This document shows positions 7,597 through 16,161 of a DNA stretch of 64,000 bases, in pieces (the first letter of the stretch is position 1; each line of letters opens with the position of its first letter). Origin of the DNA: Nitratireductor sp. (GTDB lineage Bacteria; Pseudomonadota; Alphaproteobacteria; Rhizobiales; Rhizobiaceae); assembly GCA_020637805.1 (NCBI GenBank), contig JACKJU010000004.1, forward strand, positions 124,001 through 188,000. Direction: 5' to 3'. The translations under genes and the position numbers were made by a program. Below the pieces are notes generated by a model that saw nothing but the letters and a program-made list of their open reading frames with translations, searched no databases and had not been told where the DNA came from.

Positions 7597-8349
7597 ATGG
7601 CAAACTCCTCACGTCTCGACAACCTGCTGACCGATCGTCACGGCTATACAAGCCGCTCGCGCGCGCGCGACGCCATTTTGCGCGGCTGTGTTCTCGTGAA
7701 CGGCATTGCCATTACCCGTCCGGGTGCCACAGTTTCTCCCGATGCCAGCATAACCATCGAGGATCCCGCGAAATCATATGTTTCACGGGCAGCGCTCAAG
7801 CTCGTCCACGCGCTGGATGAAATGGGGACCGATGTTGCCGGAAAAACGGCACTCGACCTTGGAGCCTCCACCGGTGGTTTTACCCAGGTATTGCTGGAGC
7901 GCGGTATCTCTCATGTCTTTGCCATCGATGTCGGCACCGGGCAAATCGACCCGTTGCTGGCGGAAGATCCGCGCGTGACCAGTATCGAGAACCTCAACGT
8001 GCGCAATCTGGCTTCGCGCCATCTTGGCGGCGCCAAGCCGCAGGTGATCGTCAGCGATCTATCTTTTATCTCGCTGAAACTGGCATTGCCGGCCGCCCTT
8101 TCGCTTGCAGCGGAAAATGCAACGGGCATATTCCTGATCAAGCCGCAATTCGAGGTGGGCCGGGAGAACATCGGAAAGGGAGGCATTGTCCGCGACGCTT
8201 CCCTTGCCGAGGCGTATGCCCGCGATGTCGCCAACTGGCTGGATACCGAAATGGGCTGGACGCTTGAGCGTTTCACCCGCAGCCCGATTGCGGGTGGTGA
8301 CGGCAACACCGAATACCTCGCCATATGCAGAAAGAGTGAGAATGCCTGA
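7597..8349 (+). CDS. tlyA: TlyA family rRNA 2'-O-methyltransferase (hemolysin A family)
   Basis: A 250-residue protein with an S4 RNA-binding domain at about residues 5-62 (RLDNLLTDRHGYTSRSRARD, then GCVLVNG) and an FtsJ-like methyltransferase domain with the SAM-binding loop ALDLGASTGGFTQVLLERG at about 86-104. VSDLSFISL and LIKPQFEVGR are further family motifs. TlyA proteins methylate ribosomal RNA ribose 2'-OH groups; the older hemolysin name comes from an indirect phenotype. Its end overlaps the next RNA methyltransferase gene by 8 nt, so the pair is one unit of RNA modification. Confidence 0.94.
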   Translation: MANSSRLDNLLTDRHGYTSRSRARDAILRGCVLVNGIAITRPGATVSPDASITIEDPAKSYVSRAALKLVHALDEMGTDVAGKTALDLGASTGGFTQVLLERGISHVFAIDVGTGQIDPLLAEDPRVTSIENLNVRNLASRHLGGAKPQVIVSDLSFISLKLALPAALSLAAENATGIFLIKPQFEVGRENIGKGGIVRDASLAEAYARDVANWLDTEMGWTLERFTRSPIAGGDGNTEYLAICRKSENA

Positions 8350-9595
8350 CATCGTCACCATAGACCGGCTCGGACACCAGGGCGACGGAACAGCAAGTCT
8401 TGGCGGGAAGCAGATATTCGTTCCCTTCACACTGGAAGGCGAGAAAGTTCTGCTTTCCGGCCTGCCGGGAAGGGGCAACCACCGGGAAGTGGCCGAAATA
8501 GTCGAGCCTTCGCAGGATCGCATCAGCCCCATCTGTCCGCATTTCGGCGACTGTGGCGGATGCCAGCTTCAGCATTTCTCCCATGAACCCTATCTCGCCT
8601 GGAAGCGTGCCCTGCTGGTGTCGGAGCTGGAGCGCGAAGGTATTGACGTAGATGTCGCCGGCCCAGTCTCCTTCCCGGCGGCTTCGCGCAGGCGGGCCGT
8701 GCTGACAGCCATCCATACCTCAGGCGGCACCCATTTGGGGTTTCAGGGACGCGGCAGCCACGAGGTAATCGATATTGCAACCTGCCCGGTGATGACCGGC
8801 GAGCTTCAGGCTGCGCTGCCCGCGGTGCGAAGTCTTGCAGGCGCTTTCGTGCCGCCACCGGCAAAGGGAAAACCCGGCTCGGTGCGTGTCACCATGCTCT
8901 CATGCGACAACGGCATCGACATAGCGTTTGCCCACGGCGGCAAGGTCACGGCGCGTGACCTGGAAACAGCCGCGCGTCATCCGGCATCGAAGCATTTTCT
9001 TCGCATATCGTTGAATGGCGAAGTCCTGCATGCGCGCCAGCGGCCCATCCTGACCGCCGGGACCGCCAGGGTTTCACCGCCACCGGAGGCCTTTGCACAG
9101 GCCGTTGCGGGCGCCGAACAGGCAATGGCCGATCTCGTCTGCGAACATCTCTCACCCTGCAAGCGCACCGCCGACCTCTTTGCAGGATTCGGTACTTTCG
9201 CGCTCAGGCTCGCCCAAAATTCAATGGTCGCCGCATACGAGTTCGATGCTCCGGCCCTTGCCGCTATGGATCGTGCGTGGCGGGAAACCGGCGGCGCGCT
9301 GAAAACGATCACCCATGAAAGGCGCGATCTGTTCCGGCGCCCGGTGATGGCGTCAGAGTTGAAAAAGATCGACGGAGCAGTATTCGATCCGCCCCGTGCG
9401 GGTGCCGAAGCGCAAGCACGCGAACTGGCAATGTCAAAGGTGCGAAAGGTTGCGGCCGTTTCCTGCAATCCGCAAACATTGGCGCGCGACCTGCGAATCC
9501 TCATCGAAGGCGGTTACAAACTCGTTTCGGTTACGGCTATCGACCAGTTCGCCTTTACACCGCATCTGGAGGCAGTGGCACTGCTCGAATGGTAG
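8342..9595 (+). CDS. RumA/TrmA-type class I RNA uracil-5-methyltransferase
   Basis: ATG 8342 overlaps the tlyA stop and gives a 417-residue protein; the open frame extends upstream inside tlyA but lacks family similarity there. A TRAM-like domain (about 1-55, IDRLGHQGDG) is followed by an iron-sulfur motif, Cys65, Cys71 and Cys74 in CPHFGDCGGC with Cys148 in IATCPVMTG as the fourth ligand. The methyltransferase domain has ADLFAGFGTFALRLA and FDPPRAGAEAQ, and the catalytic cysteine lies in VSCNPQTLARDL. It probably makes 5-methyluridine in 23S rRNA (RlmD/RlmC-like); the exact site cannot be read. Confidence 0.93.
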   Translation: MPDIVTIDRLGHQGDGTASLGGKQIFVPFTLEGEKVLLSGLPGRGNHREVAEIVEPSQDRISPICPHFGDCGGCQLQHFSHEPYLAWKRALLVSELEREGIDVDVAGPVSFPAASRRRAVLTAIHTSGGTHLGFQGRGSHEVIDIATCPVMTGELQAALPAVRSLAGAFVPPPAKGKPGSVRVTMLSCDNGIDIAFAHGGKVTARDLETAARHPASKHFLRISLNGEVLHARQRPILTAGTARVSPPPEAFAQAVAGAEQAMADLVCEHLSPCKRTADLFAGFGTFALRLAQNSMVAAYEFDAPALAAMDRAWRETGGALKTITHERRDLFRRPVMASELKKIDGAVFDPPRAGAEAQARELAMSKVRKVAAVSCNPQTLARDLRILIEGGYKLVSVTAIDQFAFTPHLEAVALLEW

Positions 9596-9601
9596 GTTCG
9601 G

Positions 9602-10492
9602 TCAGGACGCGAAGAAAGGCACGAAATTCCCGACCACCGAATCCGGGTTTTCCTCCTGGACGAAATGGCCGGCCTCGGTCTGACTGCCGGTAACCGTTTC
9701 CGCCCATTCGCGCCAGAGTTCAAGCGGATTGCCGGTCTGCGCAGGAAAGCCGTGCGAAGTATAGAGGAAGTGCAGCGGCGCCTTGATCTTGCGTCCCGCT
9801 TTCCTGTCGGCTTCATCGAGCTCCCGGTCAATCGTGTATCCGGCGCGGTAATCTTCGCACCAGGCGCGTATCCTGTCCGCCTGCGTTGCCGCCAGCCGGT
9901 ATTCCGCCAGCGCATCGGGATCGAACGCGTCGAGCGATTTGTCCTGCGTCCAGACCTTCAGCGTCCAGTCGAGATAAAACTCAGGGTTTGCCCCGATCAT
10001 GGTTTCGGGCAGTGGGTGGGGTTGTGCCAGGAACGTCCAGTGGTAGGCGCTGAAGCTCATCCTGTCATTGAAATGGTCCCACATCAGCGCGGTCGGCACG
10101 ACCTCGACAATGCCCAGCTTCTCCACCCTTTCCGGATGATCGAACGCCATGCGGTAGGCGACCCGGGCGCCGCGATCATGGCCCAGAACGGAGAAACGCT
10201 CGAAACCCAGTTCCGACATGCAGTCAACCAGAAGATTGGCCATGCCGCGCTTGGAATAGTGAGCCTGCTCGCCATCGAATGGCGGGACGGAGCTTCGGCC
10301 ATAGCCAGGCAGGTCCGCGATGATGCAGGTGAAGTGTTCGGCAAACCGGTCTGCAACCTTGCACCAGGTGGCCAAGGTCTGCGGGTAGCCATGCAGAAAC
10401 AGAAGCGGCCTGCCCTTGCCGCCAATGCGAACATGAATTTTCTCGCCGGATACGCTGATCAGCTTTTCCTCGAACCCGGCAAACATGTTCAC
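9602..10492 (-). CDS. Alpha/beta hydrolase, fluoroacetate/haloacetate dehalogenase-like
   Basis: A 296-residue alpha/beta hydrolase with the layout of fluoroacetate dehalogenases. The nucleophile is Asp106 in GHDRGARVAYR, with Arg107 and Arg110 in the carboxylate-binding positions. His151-Trp152 (YHWTFLAQP) match the halide-binding pair, CEDYRAG (about 212-218) the tyrosine region, and His276 (EAGHFVQEE) is the catalytic base. The acid expected as Asp in the LDILPT region of known enzymes is Glu130 here (IVEVVPT). The gene overlaps the enoyl-CoA hydratase by 4 nt (ATGA), so it belongs to an acyl-CoA operon; epoxide or ester hydrolysis remains possible. Confidence 0.82.
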   Translation of the reverse strand: MNMFAGFEEKLISVSGEKIHVRIGGKGRPLLFLHGYPQTLATWCKVADRFAEHFTCIIADLPGYGRSSVPPFDGEQAHYSKRGMANLLVDCMSELGFERFSVLGHDRGARVAYRMAFDHPERVEKLGIVEVVPTALMWDHFNDRMSFSAYHWTFLAQPHPLPETMIGANPEFYLDWTLKVWTQDKSLDAFDPDALAEYRLAATQADRIRAWCEDYRAGYTIDRELDEADRKAGRKIKAPLHFLYTSHGFPAQTGNPLELWREWAETVTGSQTEAGHFVQEENPDSVVGNFVPFFAS

Positions 10493-11241
10493 TTTCCCCG
10501 GTTCATGAAGGCCATGAATGCCTTCTTCGCTTCGTCCGACTTCAGTCGCCCCAGGAATATCTCGGCTTCTTCCTCCATGCGGATCAGAATGTCCTCGCGG
10601 TCGCCGCGAACGAGATTGCGCGACAGCAGCAGTGCCTCCGGCGGCTTTGCCGCCAGTTTCCTGGCGACTGTCATGGCCGCTTCCTCGACCGCGCCGGAAC
10701 TGTAGATGCGGTTGACGAAACCGGCGGATTTGGCATCCTCGGCCGTGAACTCCTCGCCCAGCGCCAGCAATTCAAAAGCCCTGTGATGGCCCATGATGCG
10801 CGGCCCGATTAGGCTTGAACCGGCTTCCGGAACAAGGCCCAGATCCACGAAAGGTGTGCGGAAGGTGGACCGGTCGGAGGCAACGACGTAATCGCAATGC
10901 ATCAGCATGGTGGTGCCGACGCCGATGGCAGCGCCGTCGACACCTGCCACGATCGGCTTTTCCGACTTGATGATCTCCTTGAGAAAATCGAACACCGCCA
11001 TGGAACCGCGCTGGCCGGTCATGGCGACCGCCAGGAAATCGGCAATGTCGTTGCCGGCGGTGAAAATACCCGGGCTGCCAAGAAGCAGGCAGGCCCGCAC
11101 ATCGGCATGGGTTCGCGAATGCTCCAGCGCCTTCGCCATCTGGCCGTACATGTCAGAGGTGATGGCGTTCTTCTTGTGTGCCCGGTTCAGGCGAATCGTC
11201 ATCACCCCATCAACGATGCCGGTTTCGATGTCGTTGCTCAT
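10489..11241 (-). CDS. Enoyl-CoA hydratase/isomerase family protein
   Basis: A crotonase-fold protein of 250 residues from ATG 11241, which has AGGA 6 nt upstream; a longer frame from 11280 is less likely. Oxyanion-hole regions are visible as FTAGNDIADF and AAIGVGTTMLMHCDYVVAS, and the acidic residue region as LGLVPEAGSSLIGPRIMG. The PEAGSS element resembles isomerase-like or side-chain-variant crotonases rather than textbook two-glutamate hydratases, so the exact reaction is open. It lies between an acyl-CoA dehydrogenase and a hydrolase in one operon. Confidence 0.9.
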   Translation of the reverse strand: MSNDIETGIVDGVMTIRLNRAHKKNAITSDMYGQMAKALEHSRTHADVRACLLLGSPGIFTAGNDIADFLAVAMTGQRGSMAVFDFLKEIIKSEKPIVAGVDGAAIGVGTTMLMHCDYVVASDRSTFRTPFVDLGLVPEAGSSLIGPRIMGHHRAFELLALGEEFTAEDAKSAGFVNRIYSSGAVEEAAMTVARKLAAKPPEALLLSRNLVRGDREDILIRMEEEAEIFLGRLKSDEAKKAFMAFMNRGK

Positions 11242-11276
11242 GTCGGTTCCTGTCAGCATTCCGATTGGGGGTTTCG

Positions 11277-13073
11277 TCAAACGGCTTCAAGCAGTGCTGC
11301 GGCTGCGGCCAGGCTTTCAGCCCCGCCGGTAACCGTCTGCTTCAACGCACTGCACTCGGCCAGGAAGTTCTCGGCGAAGAAGCGGGCCAGCGGCGCATGC
11401 TGGGAGGCGTCGCCATTGATACCGGCGCGCGCGAGCAAGGCTGCACCAGCGGCAAGGCCGAACTGCCGCAGAAACGGGGTCGCGCCTGCGAGGGCATCGT
11501 CCATCTTGCCGTCTGCTATCTGCTTCAAGAGCCATGCAGCGGTTTCCTCAACCTCGTTGAGGGCCGATTCGAGCAGCGCTGCGGTATTGCCGAATTCCGG
11601 TGCGTTGGAGCCACGCACCTGTTCGGCGGTCTCGCGCAGTTCGCCGATCAGGCTCTTTAGTGCCTCGCCGCCCGAAAGCGGCAGCTTGCGCACTGCAAGA
11701 TCGATGGCCTGGATGCCGTTGGTACCCTCGTAGATGGGATTGATGCGGGAATCGCGCAGGAACTGGGCAGCGCCAGTTTCCTCGATGAAGCCCATGCCAC
11801 CATGGATCTGCACACCTATGGATGCGACTTCCACGCCGATATCGGTGGAAAATGCCTTGGCGATTGGCGTCAGCAGGCTCGCCCGTTCGGACCAGAATTT
11901 CGCACCCTCTGCATCGCCTTCCCGTTCGGCGGCTTTCGCCATGTCGAGGGCATGCGCAGTCGAATAGCAGATGCCGCGCGCGGCGCGGATCATACCCTTC
12001 ATGGTCAACAGGTTGCGTTTGACGTCGGGGTGATGGACGATCGGTGCCATGCCTTCACCGTCATAGGAAGGTGCCTTGCCCTGCTTGCGCTCATGGGCAT
12101 AGGCAAGTGCGTGCTGATAGGCGGCTTCAGCGATCGCCACCCCCTGAATGCCGACATTCAGGCGGGCATTGTTCATCATCGTGAACATGCAGTTCAGACC
12201 ACGGTTCTCCTCGCCGATCAGCCAGCCGATAGCACCGGCTTCGCCGGTTTCAGCCTTGCCCCAGCCATCGCCGTAGATCATGACGCAGGTTGGCGACCCG
12301 TGAATGCCAAGCTTGTGTTCCACCGACTGGCAGAAGACGTCGTTGCGCTTGCCCGGCGTTCCGTCCTCGTTGAGGAGAAATTTCGGGGCGAGAAACAGCG
12401 AGATGCCGCGGGTTCCGGCTGGTGCATCCGGCAGGCGTGCCAGAACCAGATGACAGATATTGTCCGTCATGTCGTGCTCGCCATAGGTGATGAAAATCTT
12501 CTGTCCGAAGATGCGATAGGTTCCGTCACCGGCCGGTTCGGCCCGCGTCTTCAGGGCTGCAAGATCGGAACCGGCCTGCGGCTCGGTCAGGTTCATGGTG
12601 CCGGTCCATTCGCCCGACACCAGTTTCTCAAGATACTTCTGCTTGAGTTCCTCCGAACCATGCTTGTCGAGCGCTTCGATTGCGCCGATGGTCAGAAGCG
12701 GGTTGAGTGACCAGGCCTCACAGGCCGAGTTCCACATTTCGGATGCGGCAACCGCCATCATGGACGGCAGTCCCTGCCCGCCGAATTCCTCCGGCCCGGC
12801 AATCGCGTTCCAGCCGGACTGGTACCAGTCCGTATAGGTATCCTTCCACCCGGGAGGAGTGGTGACCACACCGTCCTTGAGAGGTGTGCCATGCTTGTCG
12901 CCTACCGGATTGAGGGGCGCAATGCGCTCGGAGGCGAATTTGCCTGCCTCTTCCAGCACGGCGTCGACCAGGTCCTCTGTCAGGTCACCCAGCTTGCCCG
13001 CTTCAAGTGCCTGCTTCATGCCTGCAACGTTTTTCAGGGCGAATGCGATTTCCGAAACCGGTGCGCGATACAT
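11277..13073 (-). CDS. Acyl-CoA dehydrogenase with C-terminal extension
   Basis: A 598-residue FAD enzyme. The central domain has NLTEPQAGSDLAALKTRAEP (about 170-189), the N-terminal domain is typical, and the catalytic base region is INPIYEGTNGIQAIDLAVRK. The last 120 residues form the extra helical domain found in long acyl-CoA dehydrogenases such as those acting on 3-methylthiopropanoyl-CoA or aryl/alkyl-CoA substrates. Sequence alone does not choose between them. The start has a clear GGGAG ribosome binding site, and an 18-bp palindrome lies 93 bp upstream. It heads an operon with an enoyl-CoA hydratase and a dehalogenase-like hydrolase. Confidence 0.94.
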   Translation of the reverse strand: MYRAPVSEIAFALKNVAGMKQALEAGKLGDLTEDLVDAVLEEAGKFASERIAPLNPVGDKHGTPLKDGVVTTPPGWKDTYTDWYQSGWNAIAGPEEFGGQGLPSMMAVAASEMWNSACEAWSLNPLLTIGAIEALDKHGSEELKQKYLEKLVSGEWTGTMNLTEPQAGSDLAALKTRAEPAGDGTYRIFGQKIFITYGEHDMTDNICHLVLARLPDAPAGTRGISLFLAPKFLLNEDGTPGKRNDVFCQSVEHKLGIHGSPTCVMIYGDGWGKAETGEAGAIGWLIGEENRGLNCMFTMMNNARLNVGIQGVAIAEAAYQHALAYAHERKQGKAPSYDGEGMAPIVHHPDVKRNLLTMKGMIRAARGICYSTAHALDMAKAAEREGDAEGAKFWSERASLLTPIAKAFSTDIGVEVASIGVQIHGGMGFIEETGAAQFLRDSRINPIYEGTNGIQAIDLAVRKLPLSGGEALKSLIGELRETAEQVRGSNAPEFGNTAALLESALNEVEETAAWLLKQIADGKMDDALAGATPFLRQFGLAAGAALLARAGINGDASQHAPLARFFAENFLAECSALKQTVTGGAESLAAAAALLEAV

Positions 13074-13165
13074 TTAAGTCTCCCTATGCCGCCGGTACCT
13101 GCCGGATCGAAGCGGCCTCCATCCCAATATTGTCCTGCCGGAATTCCGGTCAAGCGGTACACAAT

Positions 13166-13183
13166 ATTGACGTTTACGTCAAT
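13166..13183. promoter_or_regulatory. Palindromic operator candidate upstream of the acyl-CoA operon
   Basis: ATTGACGT-TT-ACGTCAAT is a perfect 8-bp inverted repeat with a 2-bp centre, in the gap between the divergent acyl-CoA dehydrogenase and tsaC genes. Two copies of the self-complementary octamer CAATATTG (13125-13132 and 13162-13169) and CCGGAATTCCGG (13138-13149) lie close by, the second octamer overlapping the palindrome. The ACGT-NN-ACGT core resembles sites of MerR-family regulators of branched-chain acyl-CoA breakdown, but that link is by memory of motif shape and not proven. Confidence 0.5.
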
Positions 13184-13311
13184 CAGACGAAACCGGTTGC
13201 CACATTACATGGCATTGCGTAACCACTAGGGACAACGGCAATAACAATCGGCTCCCTAGTTGGCATCTGCCCGGCACTTCGGCAACCCGGATTTATCGCG
13301 TAGCAACAGAA

Positions 13312-14286
13312 ATGGTTCAGATCATCAACACCGGGGACGAGGGAGCGGCAATCAGCGCAGCAGTTCAGCGCCTGCGCGACGGAGAGCCGGTAGCCATCCC
13401 CACCGAGACGGTGTACGGGCTGGCCGCCGATGCCACCAATGGTGAAGCAGTTGCCAAGATATTCGAAATGAAGGGCAGGCCAAGCTTCAATCCCCTGATC
13501 TGCCATGTCGATGGCATGACCATGGCAACGGAACTTGGCTCTTGCTCGCACCTGTTCGAACAACTTGCCCATGCATTCTGGCCGGGTCCCCTCACCCTCG
13601 TGGTTCCGCTGGCCGCCCACAGCCCGGTGCACGACCTCGTGACCGCCGGGCTTGGCAGCGTCGGCCTGCGCTGCCCGCAAGGCATATCGCGGGCAATCAT
13701 CAGCGCGCTCGGCAGACCGCTTGCCGCGCCCAGTGCCAACCGGTCCGGCCGCATCTCCCCCACCAGCGCGCAACATGTTGCGGACGAATTTCCGGATACC
13801 GGCTTGATGGTCGTTGACGACGGCCCCTGCCCGGTTGGACTGGAATCGACCATCTTGAAGATCGAGGGCCAGCGCCTTGTCCTGCTGCGGCCGGGCACGA
13901 TCACGGCTGACGATATCGAGGCAGTGACCGGCATCAAACCGGCACTCGCCGAGGCCAGTGCGGGCATTCAGGCACCGGGCATGATGACGAGCCATTACGC
14001 GCCGGATGCGAGGGTCATCCTCGATTGTGAAAAGCCGCTTCCCGGCAGCGCATGGCTGGATTTCGGAAACCGCGATGGCGACAATCATCCGGGATTGAAG
14101 ATGGCACTCAACCTCAGCCCATCGAGTGACCTTCGCCAGGCTGCGGCCAATCTCTACTCGTACCTAAAGTTGCTCGACGCATCCGGCGCGGAAAAAATCT
14201 GCGTCGCGCCCATACCGATGGCTGGTCTCGGCGTGGCGATCAATGACCGGCTCAAGCGCGCCGCAGCGCCCAGAACAGCCGACTGA
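13312..14286 (+). CDS. tsaC: Threonylcarbamoyl-AMP synthase, Sua5 type
   Basis: A 324-residue protein with a YrdC/TsaC domain at about residues 5-195 and an extra C-terminal Sua5 domain, so it is of the long Sua5 type. It makes L-threonylcarbamoyladenylate from threonine, bicarbonate and ATP for the t6A modification of ANN-decoding tRNAs. Visible motifs are GEPVAIPTETVYGLAADA, KIFEMKGRPSFNPLICH, the PSANRSGRISPTSAQHV region and the linker PGMMTSHYAPDA (about 222-233) that joins the domains. It is divergent from the acyl-CoA operon and 11 nt ahead of an FAD oxidoreductase gene. Confidence 0.95.
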   Translation: MVQIINTGDEGAAISAAVQRLRDGEPVAIPTETVYGLAADATNGEAVAKIFEMKGRPSFNPLICHVDGMTMATELGSCSHLFEQLAHAFWPGPLTLVVPLAAHSPVHDLVTAGLGSVGLRCPQGISRAIISALGRPLAAPSANRSGRISPTSAQHVADEFPDTGLMVVDDGPCPVGLESTILKIEGQRLVLLRPGTITADDIEAVTGIKPALAEASAGIQAPGMMTSHYAPDARVILDCEKPLPGSAWLDFGNRDGDNHPGLKMALNLSPSSDLRQAAANLYSYLKLLDASGAEKICVAPIPMAGLGVAINDRLKRAAAPRTAD

Positions 14287-14297
14287 GAGGAAACTAC

Positions 14298-15713
14298 ATG
14301 ACGCTTTCGCCGGAACTGCTGCAACGCTTCGTACGCATCGTTGGTGAAAAAAATGCGCTAGGTGCGAATGACGATCTGACGCACTACGTCAACGAGACTC
14401 GCGGCATATTCAAGGGCGCAACGCCGCTGGTGCTCAAGCCAGCGTCCACTGCCGAGGTTTCAAGCATCCTCATGGTCGCCAACGAAACCCGTACCCCGAT
14501 CGTGCCGCAGGGAGGCCATACCGGCCATGTGGCAGGGGGCCTTCCCGACGAATCCGGCACCCAGATCGTCCTTGCCACCGAGCGCATGAACACGATCAGG
14601 GAAATCGATCCTGCGGGAAACACGATGACAGTCGAGGCTGGCGTTATCCTGCAGACCATCCAGGAGAAAGCAGCAGAGCATGACCGGTTGTTCCCGCTGT
14701 CGCTGGGTGCACAGGGGTCCTGCCAGATCGGCGGCAACATCTCTACCAATGCGGGCGGTACAGGCGTCCTGGCCTATGGCAATACGCGCGCGCTCGTGCT
14801 GGGCGTCGAGGCCGTCCTGCCGAACGGCGCAATCTGGAACGGGCTTCGCAAGCTGAAGAAGGACAATACGGGATACGACCTGAAGGACCTGTTCATCGGA
14901 GCGGAAGGTACGCTCGGCATCGTGACTGCCGCAGTCCTGAAGCTGTTTCCTGCTCCGGCGGGCAAGGAAATCGCCTGGGCCGGGCTGAAATCGCCTGCAG
15001 CGGCGCTCAAGTTCCTCGAGATCGCGCAGGGCAAGGCGGGCAATTCATTGACCGCGTTTGAACTGGTTCCGCGCCGGGGGATCGAGTTCCTGACGAAACA
15101 TTTCCCGAAATATCCCGATCCACTGGCATCGGCACATCCCTGGTATGTGATGGCGGAAATCTCGTCCGGCCGCTCCGCCGAAGACGCCCGCGAACTAACC
15201 GAAGACATATTCTCGGCCGCCTTTGAACATGACGTGGTCCAGGATGCGGTGCTTGCCGGTAGCCTTGCGCAGCAGGCGGCTTTCTGGGGCATGCGCGAGG
15301 ACCTTTCACTTGCACAGAGACCCGAGGGCGCATCGATAGCACATGACATTTCGGTGCCCGTCCATGCAATTCCCGAACTGATCTCGCGCGGAGAGAAAGC
15401 CGTGCTGGAGGTCGTTCCAACCGCAAGGATGATGGCCTTCGGCCACTTGGGCGACGGCAACATTCACTTCAACTTCTCGCAGCCCACCGACATGGAGAAG
15501 GAAGCCTATCTCGCCCATCGCAGTGCCGTGAACGAGGCCGTCTATTCGCTCGTTCTGGAACTGGGCGGATCGATCTCGGCTGAACATGGCATTGGACGGC
15601 TGAAGCGCGACCTGATGGCCCGCACCAAGGATCCGGTCGAACTGACCCTGATGCGCCAGATCAAGCAGACCCTCGATCCGCATGGAATCATGAACCCCGG
15701 CAAGGTGGTTTGA
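14298..15713 (+). CDS. FAD-linked 2-hydroxyacid dehydrogenase (D-2-hydroxyglutarate/D-lactate/glycolate type)
   Basis: A 471-residue flavoprotein with an N-terminal FAD-binding domain (PP-loop region VPQGGHTGHVAGGLPDESG, then GGNISTNAGGTGVLAYGNTR) and a C-terminal FAD-oxidase domain. The C-terminal metal and substrate motifs FGHLGDGNIHFNFS and ISAEHGIGRLKRD are intact. Members oxidise D-2-hydroxyglutarate, D-lactate or glycolate and pass electrons to an acceptor other than oxygen. The substrate is not decided by sequence reading. AGAGGAA lies before ATG 14298. The gene ends 7 nt from the convergent small membrane protein gene. Confidence 0.92.
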   Translation: MTLSPELLQRFVRIVGEKNALGANDDLTHYVNETRGIFKGATPLVLKPASTAEVSSILMVANETRTPIVPQGGHTGHVAGGLPDESGTQIVLATERMNTIREIDPAGNTMTVEAGVILQTIQEKAAEHDRLFPLSLGAQGSCQIGGNISTNAGGTGVLAYGNTRALVLGVEAVLPNGAIWNGLRKLKKDNTGYDLKDLFIGAEGTLGIVTAAVLKLFPAPAGKEIAWAGLKSPAAALKFLEIAQGKAGNSLTAFELVPRRGIEFLTKHFPKYPDPLASAHPWYVMAEISSGRSAEDARELTEDIFSAAFEHDVVQDAVLAGSLAQQAAFWGMREDLSLAQRPEGASIAHDISVPVHAIPELISRGEKAVLEVVPTARMMAFGHLGDGNIHFNFSQPTDMEKEAYLAHRSAVNEAVYSLVLELGGSISAEHGIGRLKRDLMARTKDPVELTLMRQIKQTLDPHGIMNPGKVV

Positions 15714-15720
15714 AGTGCGA

Positions 15721-16134
15721 TCAGTTGAACGCGAATACCGCTAGCGTGACGACCATCAGCAGGCTGAACGTGCCGGTCCAGTGCAGGTATTTGACGTAAG
15801 GCGGCGGGCCACCAGTGCGGGCCCAGGTGGTGGCGCGCAGGTTGAGCCAGAAGATGATCGCCGTCAGCAGTATCGCAAAGGCAATCTTGATGTCGAAGGC
15901 ACGGCTTGGCACCCACCAGCCATATTCGCCGAACATCAATACGAGACCGGTTGCCCATAGAACCAGAATCGCGAACAGCGCGGTAAAGCGATAGAGCTTG
16001 CGCAGGGCGTTGGTGAAGCCCGGCGCCGGAAGATCATGCGGCCCGGCGGCCAGAGCCAGATAAATGTTGCCGAGGCTGGCGGCGGAACCGAATACCAGCG
16101 CCAGCAAATGAAGTGCCTTCACGAGCGCGAGCAT
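15721..16134 (-). CDS. Four-helix membrane protein of unknown function
   Basis: A 137-residue integral membrane protein with four hydrophobic segments (about residues 5-28, 48-68, 82-102 and 115-135). The first helix has KALHLLALVFGSA, where the histidine resembles haem- or copper-related membrane proteins of the CopD/DUF-type four-helix group, but I cannot name a family with confidence. It lies 27 nt downstream of purD's start side on the same strand as purD, and runs toward the FAD dehydrogenase gene. No signal of transfer is seen. Confidence 0.75.
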   Translation of the reverse strand: MLALVKALHLLALVFGSAASLGNIYLALAAGPHDLPAPGFTNALRKLYRFTALFAILVLWATGLVLMFGEYGWWVPSRAFDIKIAFAILLTAIIFWLNLRATTWARTGGPPPYVKYLHWTGTFSLLMVVTLAVFAFN

Positions 16135-16161
16135 GGTTTCCTCCCACCTTATCGGTCGCGA

